From contig JABMML010000116.1 of NCBI GenBank assembly GCA_013205585.1, positions 1 to 16,676 on the forward strand: a DNA stretch of 16,676 nucleotides, in the 5' to 3' direction. Positions 14,998 to 16,676 of this stretch are shown here, one piece after another. Below the pieces are notes generated by a model, which had not been told where the DNA came from, did no database searches, and saw nothing but the letters and a program-made list of their open reading frames with translations. Numbering within the stretch: position 1 is the first letter of the stretch; each line of letters begins with the position of its first letter. Position numbers and translations under genes: made by a program. The stretch is from Chitinophagaceae bacterium. GTDB taxonomy: Bacteria > Bacteroidota > Bacteroidia > Chitinophagales > Chitinophagaceae.

Positions 14998-16341
14998 TTA
15001 ATTTTTTATAAAATATCCGGCTACTGCTCCCATTATAGGGCTGGCCTTTGTTTCTATTATTTTTACTTTGAAGCATTTAGCAGTGGTAGTAGGGAATTGA
15101 ATAATTTTTTTTCTTCCAATGGTAGTGCTTTCGGCAATTTTTTTCATATCAGCTTCATTGTCTCCTGCATATATTTCAAAGCGAATAACTCTTTGCCCAA
15201 ATTTAATTTGCTCTTGCAGTTGAATGCTATTAATAGTAACTGCTGTAGCTAAACAAATAGCTGTTTCATTTTTATTATTCTTGGTTATAGCGTTTTTAAA
15301 TAAGTTGGTTTTGAAGGCGGCCTCTCTTACTTTTCTAAAATCCATTAAAGCGGCTGAATCTTGCGGAGCAATTAAACCTTTTCTATTAGGAGGTACATTT
15401 AATAATAAATTACCACCATGGCCTACTGAGTTTAAATATAAATTAAATAATGTCTTTCCCGATTTTACTGTAGAATCTTCTTCTTCATGATAAAACCATC
15501 CTTTGCGAATTGAAACATCGGCTTCAGCACCAATCCAATTTTTTCCATTAAAATTTCCTCTATTCAAAGTATCATTAGCAGGAGCTCCTTCACCTCTTTT
15601 AAATCCGGCGGTATCTAATAAGTTCCAGTTGGTTTCATTAATCAATCCATTTTCATTACCTACCCAACGAATATGGGGTCCAATATCACTGAAGATTAGA
15701 ATATTGGGTTGGTAAGACATTGCAGAATCTTTGAACCTTGTAAAATCGTAGACTTGTTTTTTTCCGTTAGGGCCTTCTCCATTCGCTCCATCCCACCATA
15801 GTTCAGTTAAATTGCCATAACCTGTTAAAAGTTCCTTCATGGTTTGAATATAGATATCGTTATAAGCAGCAGTGCCATATTGCGGGTGGTTTCTATCCCA
15901 AGGAGAAATATATACGCCCATTTCAATACCTGCTTTCTTACAAGCTTCTGACAACATTTTAATCACATCACCTTTTCCATCCAACCACTTGCTTTCTCTT
16001 ACAGTGTGCTTGCTAAATTTACTTGGCCATAAACTAAATCCATCGTGGTGTTTAGCTGTAATAATAATGCCTTTAGCGCCAGCCGCTTTTGCAATGCTTG
16101 CCCACTGGTTACAATCGATTGCTGTTGGGTTAAATACATTTGGGTCTTCACTTCCTTTGCCCCATTCTAAATTGGTAAATGTGTTAGGGCCAAAATGCAT
16201 AAATAAGTAAAATTCTTTTTCATGCCAAGCAAGTTGTTGCTTAGTAGGGGTGGGTCCAAATTTTTCTTGTGCTACTAATATATTATTAGATGCTAAAAAG
16301 AAAAGCACAGTAGTGAAAAATAAGTAAATATATTTTTTCAT
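14998..16341 (-). CDS. Secreted alpha-L-fucosidase, glycoside hydrolase family 29
   Basis: A 447-residue GH29 enzyme that would release L-fucose from glycans. A signal peptide spans about 1-24: MKKYIY, a hydrophobic core, then LVA before QEK. It is therefore exported to the periplasm or surface, and lacks an obvious lipobox. The catalytic barrel shows [13 protein letters not shown] (49-61), TAKHHDGF (95-102), SPWDRN (146-151) and ELWWDGANG (180-188), whose D184 is the expected nucleophile. The HFGPNTF and EWGKG pattern favours the GH29-B subfamily, which prefers branched alpha-1,3/1,4-fucosides. A C-terminal beta-rich part (about 350-447) resembles the galactose-binding-like tail but is short. 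It overlaps pdxJ by four bases (ATGA) and precedes purE by 24. No SusC/SusD or other glycosidase genes are visible, so it is an orphan. Confidence 0.92.
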   Translation of the reverse strand: MKKYIYLFFTTVLFFLASNNILVAQEKFGPTPTKQQLAWHEKEFYLFMHFGPNTFTNLEWGKGSEDPNVFNPTAIDCNQWASIAKAAGAKGIIITAKHHDGFSLWPSKFSKHTVRESKWLDGKGDVIKMLSEACKKAGIEMGVYISPWDRNHPQYGTAAYNDIYIQTMKELLTGYGNLTELWWDGANGEGPNGKKQVYDFTRFKDSAMSYQPNILIFSDIGPHIRWVGNENGLINETNWNLLDTAGFKRGEGAPANDTLNRGNFNGKNWIGAEADVSIRKGWFYHEEEDSTVKSGKTLFNLYLNSVGHGGNLLLNVPPNRKGLIAPQDSAALMDFRKVREAAFKTNLFKNAITKNNKNETAICLATAVTINSIQLQEQIKFGQRVIRFEIYAGDNEADMKKIAESTTIGRKKIIQFPTTTAKCFKVKIIETKASPIMGAVAGYFIKN

Positions 16342-16676
16342 GAAAGCGCTCTTTTATATAATTGAATCGTGTTTTCTAAACCTAGATAAAGGGCATCGCT
16401 CATTAAGGCATGTCCAATACTTACTTCATCAATGCTTGGAATAGATTGTATTAAATAAGGCAAATTGAATCTATCTAAATCGTGGCCTGCATTAATGCCT
16501 AGTCCTAATTTTTTAGCAAGAGCTGCAGCAGTCATATAAGGGGCAATGGCTTTTTCTTTATTGCCAGCAGCAAACTGCCTTGCATACATTTCGGTGTATA
16601 ATTCTATACGGTCGGTTCCAGTAGTAGCAGCGGCTTCAATCATTTTTTCTATAGGGTCTACAAAAATAGATACGCG
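16338..16676 (-). CDS. pdxJ: Pyridoxine 5'-phosphate synthase, partial (5' end outside window)
   Basis: The last 112 residues of PdxJ, open to the window edge. An internal ATG at 16643 is not the start, because the frame continues upstream with [11 protein letters not shown], which matches the family's S-x-F-x-D-P block. PdxJ condenses 3-amino-2-oxopropyl phosphate with deoxyxylulose 5-phosphate to give pyridoxine 5'-phosphate (vitamin B6). Visible motifs are [10 protein letters not shown] (23-32 of the fragment), [11 protein letters not shown] (62-72, H65 being the catalytic histidine) and [13 protein letters not shown] near 83-95, the phosphate-binding end. Its TGA stop overlaps the fucosidase ATG by four bases. 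The missing N-terminal half and the promoter lie beyond 16676. Confidence 0.95.
   Translation of the reverse strand, partial: RVSIFVDPIEKMIEAAATTGTDRIELYTEMYARQFAAGNKEKAIAPYMTAAALAKKLGLGINAGHDLDRFNLPYLIQSIPSIDEVSIGHALMSDALYLGLENTIQLYKRALS

Noticed and set aside
14956..16210. Several open frames antisense to the fucosidase gene, and similar ones antisense to other genes
   Set aside because: They lack recognisable domains, lie wholly inside strongly supported genes on the other strand, and have compositions expected of frame shadows.
1..16676. CRISPR arrays, insertion sequences, prophage or defence genes
   Set aside because: No spaced repeats, transposase, integrase or phage-like genes were seen. 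The window is almost fully occupied by metabolic and translation genes.

Overview
The window comes from an AT-rich bacterium of the phylum Bacteroidota. Several start regions carry the Bacteroidota promoter core TAnnTTTG, genes lack Shine-Dalgarno-like leaders, and the protein repertoire fits (RF3, RimO, class I PurE, Bacteroidota-type BshC). A Chitinophagales-like lineage is a reasonable guess, but nothing here proves it. All stretches without a gene are shorter than 150 bases, and I saw no insertion sequence, prophage or CRISPR array.

Layout. (1) 1-3.4 kb: tRNA-Lys(UUU) on the minus strand, divergent from a short-chain dehydrogenase. These are followed by a SAM hydroxide adenosyltransferase-family (DUF62) protein with altered catalytic positions, and by dihydrolipoyl dehydrogenase. 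(2) 3.4-6.4 kb: a strong hairpin with a T-run, then the translation pair prfC (RF3) and rimO, 2 nt apart. (3) 6.5-12.7 kb: a catabolic block with all four enzymes expected for trans-4-hydroxy-L-proline to 2-oxoglutarate. These are a DapA-family deaminase, a 2-oxoglutarate semialdehyde dehydrogenase, a 4-hydroxyproline 2-epimerase and a DadA-like FAD enzyme. The block is split by an oppositely oriented, membrane-embedded sterol desaturase/AGMO-like hydroxylase. (4) 12.7-14.4 kb: bshC (bacillithiol synthesis), overlapping the FAD enzyme gene by one base. (5) 14.4-16.7 kb, minus strand: pdxJ (5' part outside the window), a secreted GH29 alpha-L-fucosidase overlapping pdxJ by four bases, and purE.

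How the genes work together. The epimerase makes cis-4-hydroxy-D-proline. The FAD enzyme oxidises it to 1-pyrroline-4-hydroxy-2-carboxylate. The DapA-family enzyme deaminates this to 2-oxoglutarate semialdehyde, and the aldehyde dehydrogenase yields 2-oxoglutarate for the TCA cycle, where lpdA also serves the oxo-acid dehydrogenase complexes. No transporter, peptidase or regulator for the pathway lies in the window. The pathway is assigned from family membership and clustering, not from direct evidence. No clearly new system was found. The best leads are the altered DUF62 active site, the split hydroxyproline cluster with a candidate operator, and the odd pdxJ-fucosidase-purE coupling.
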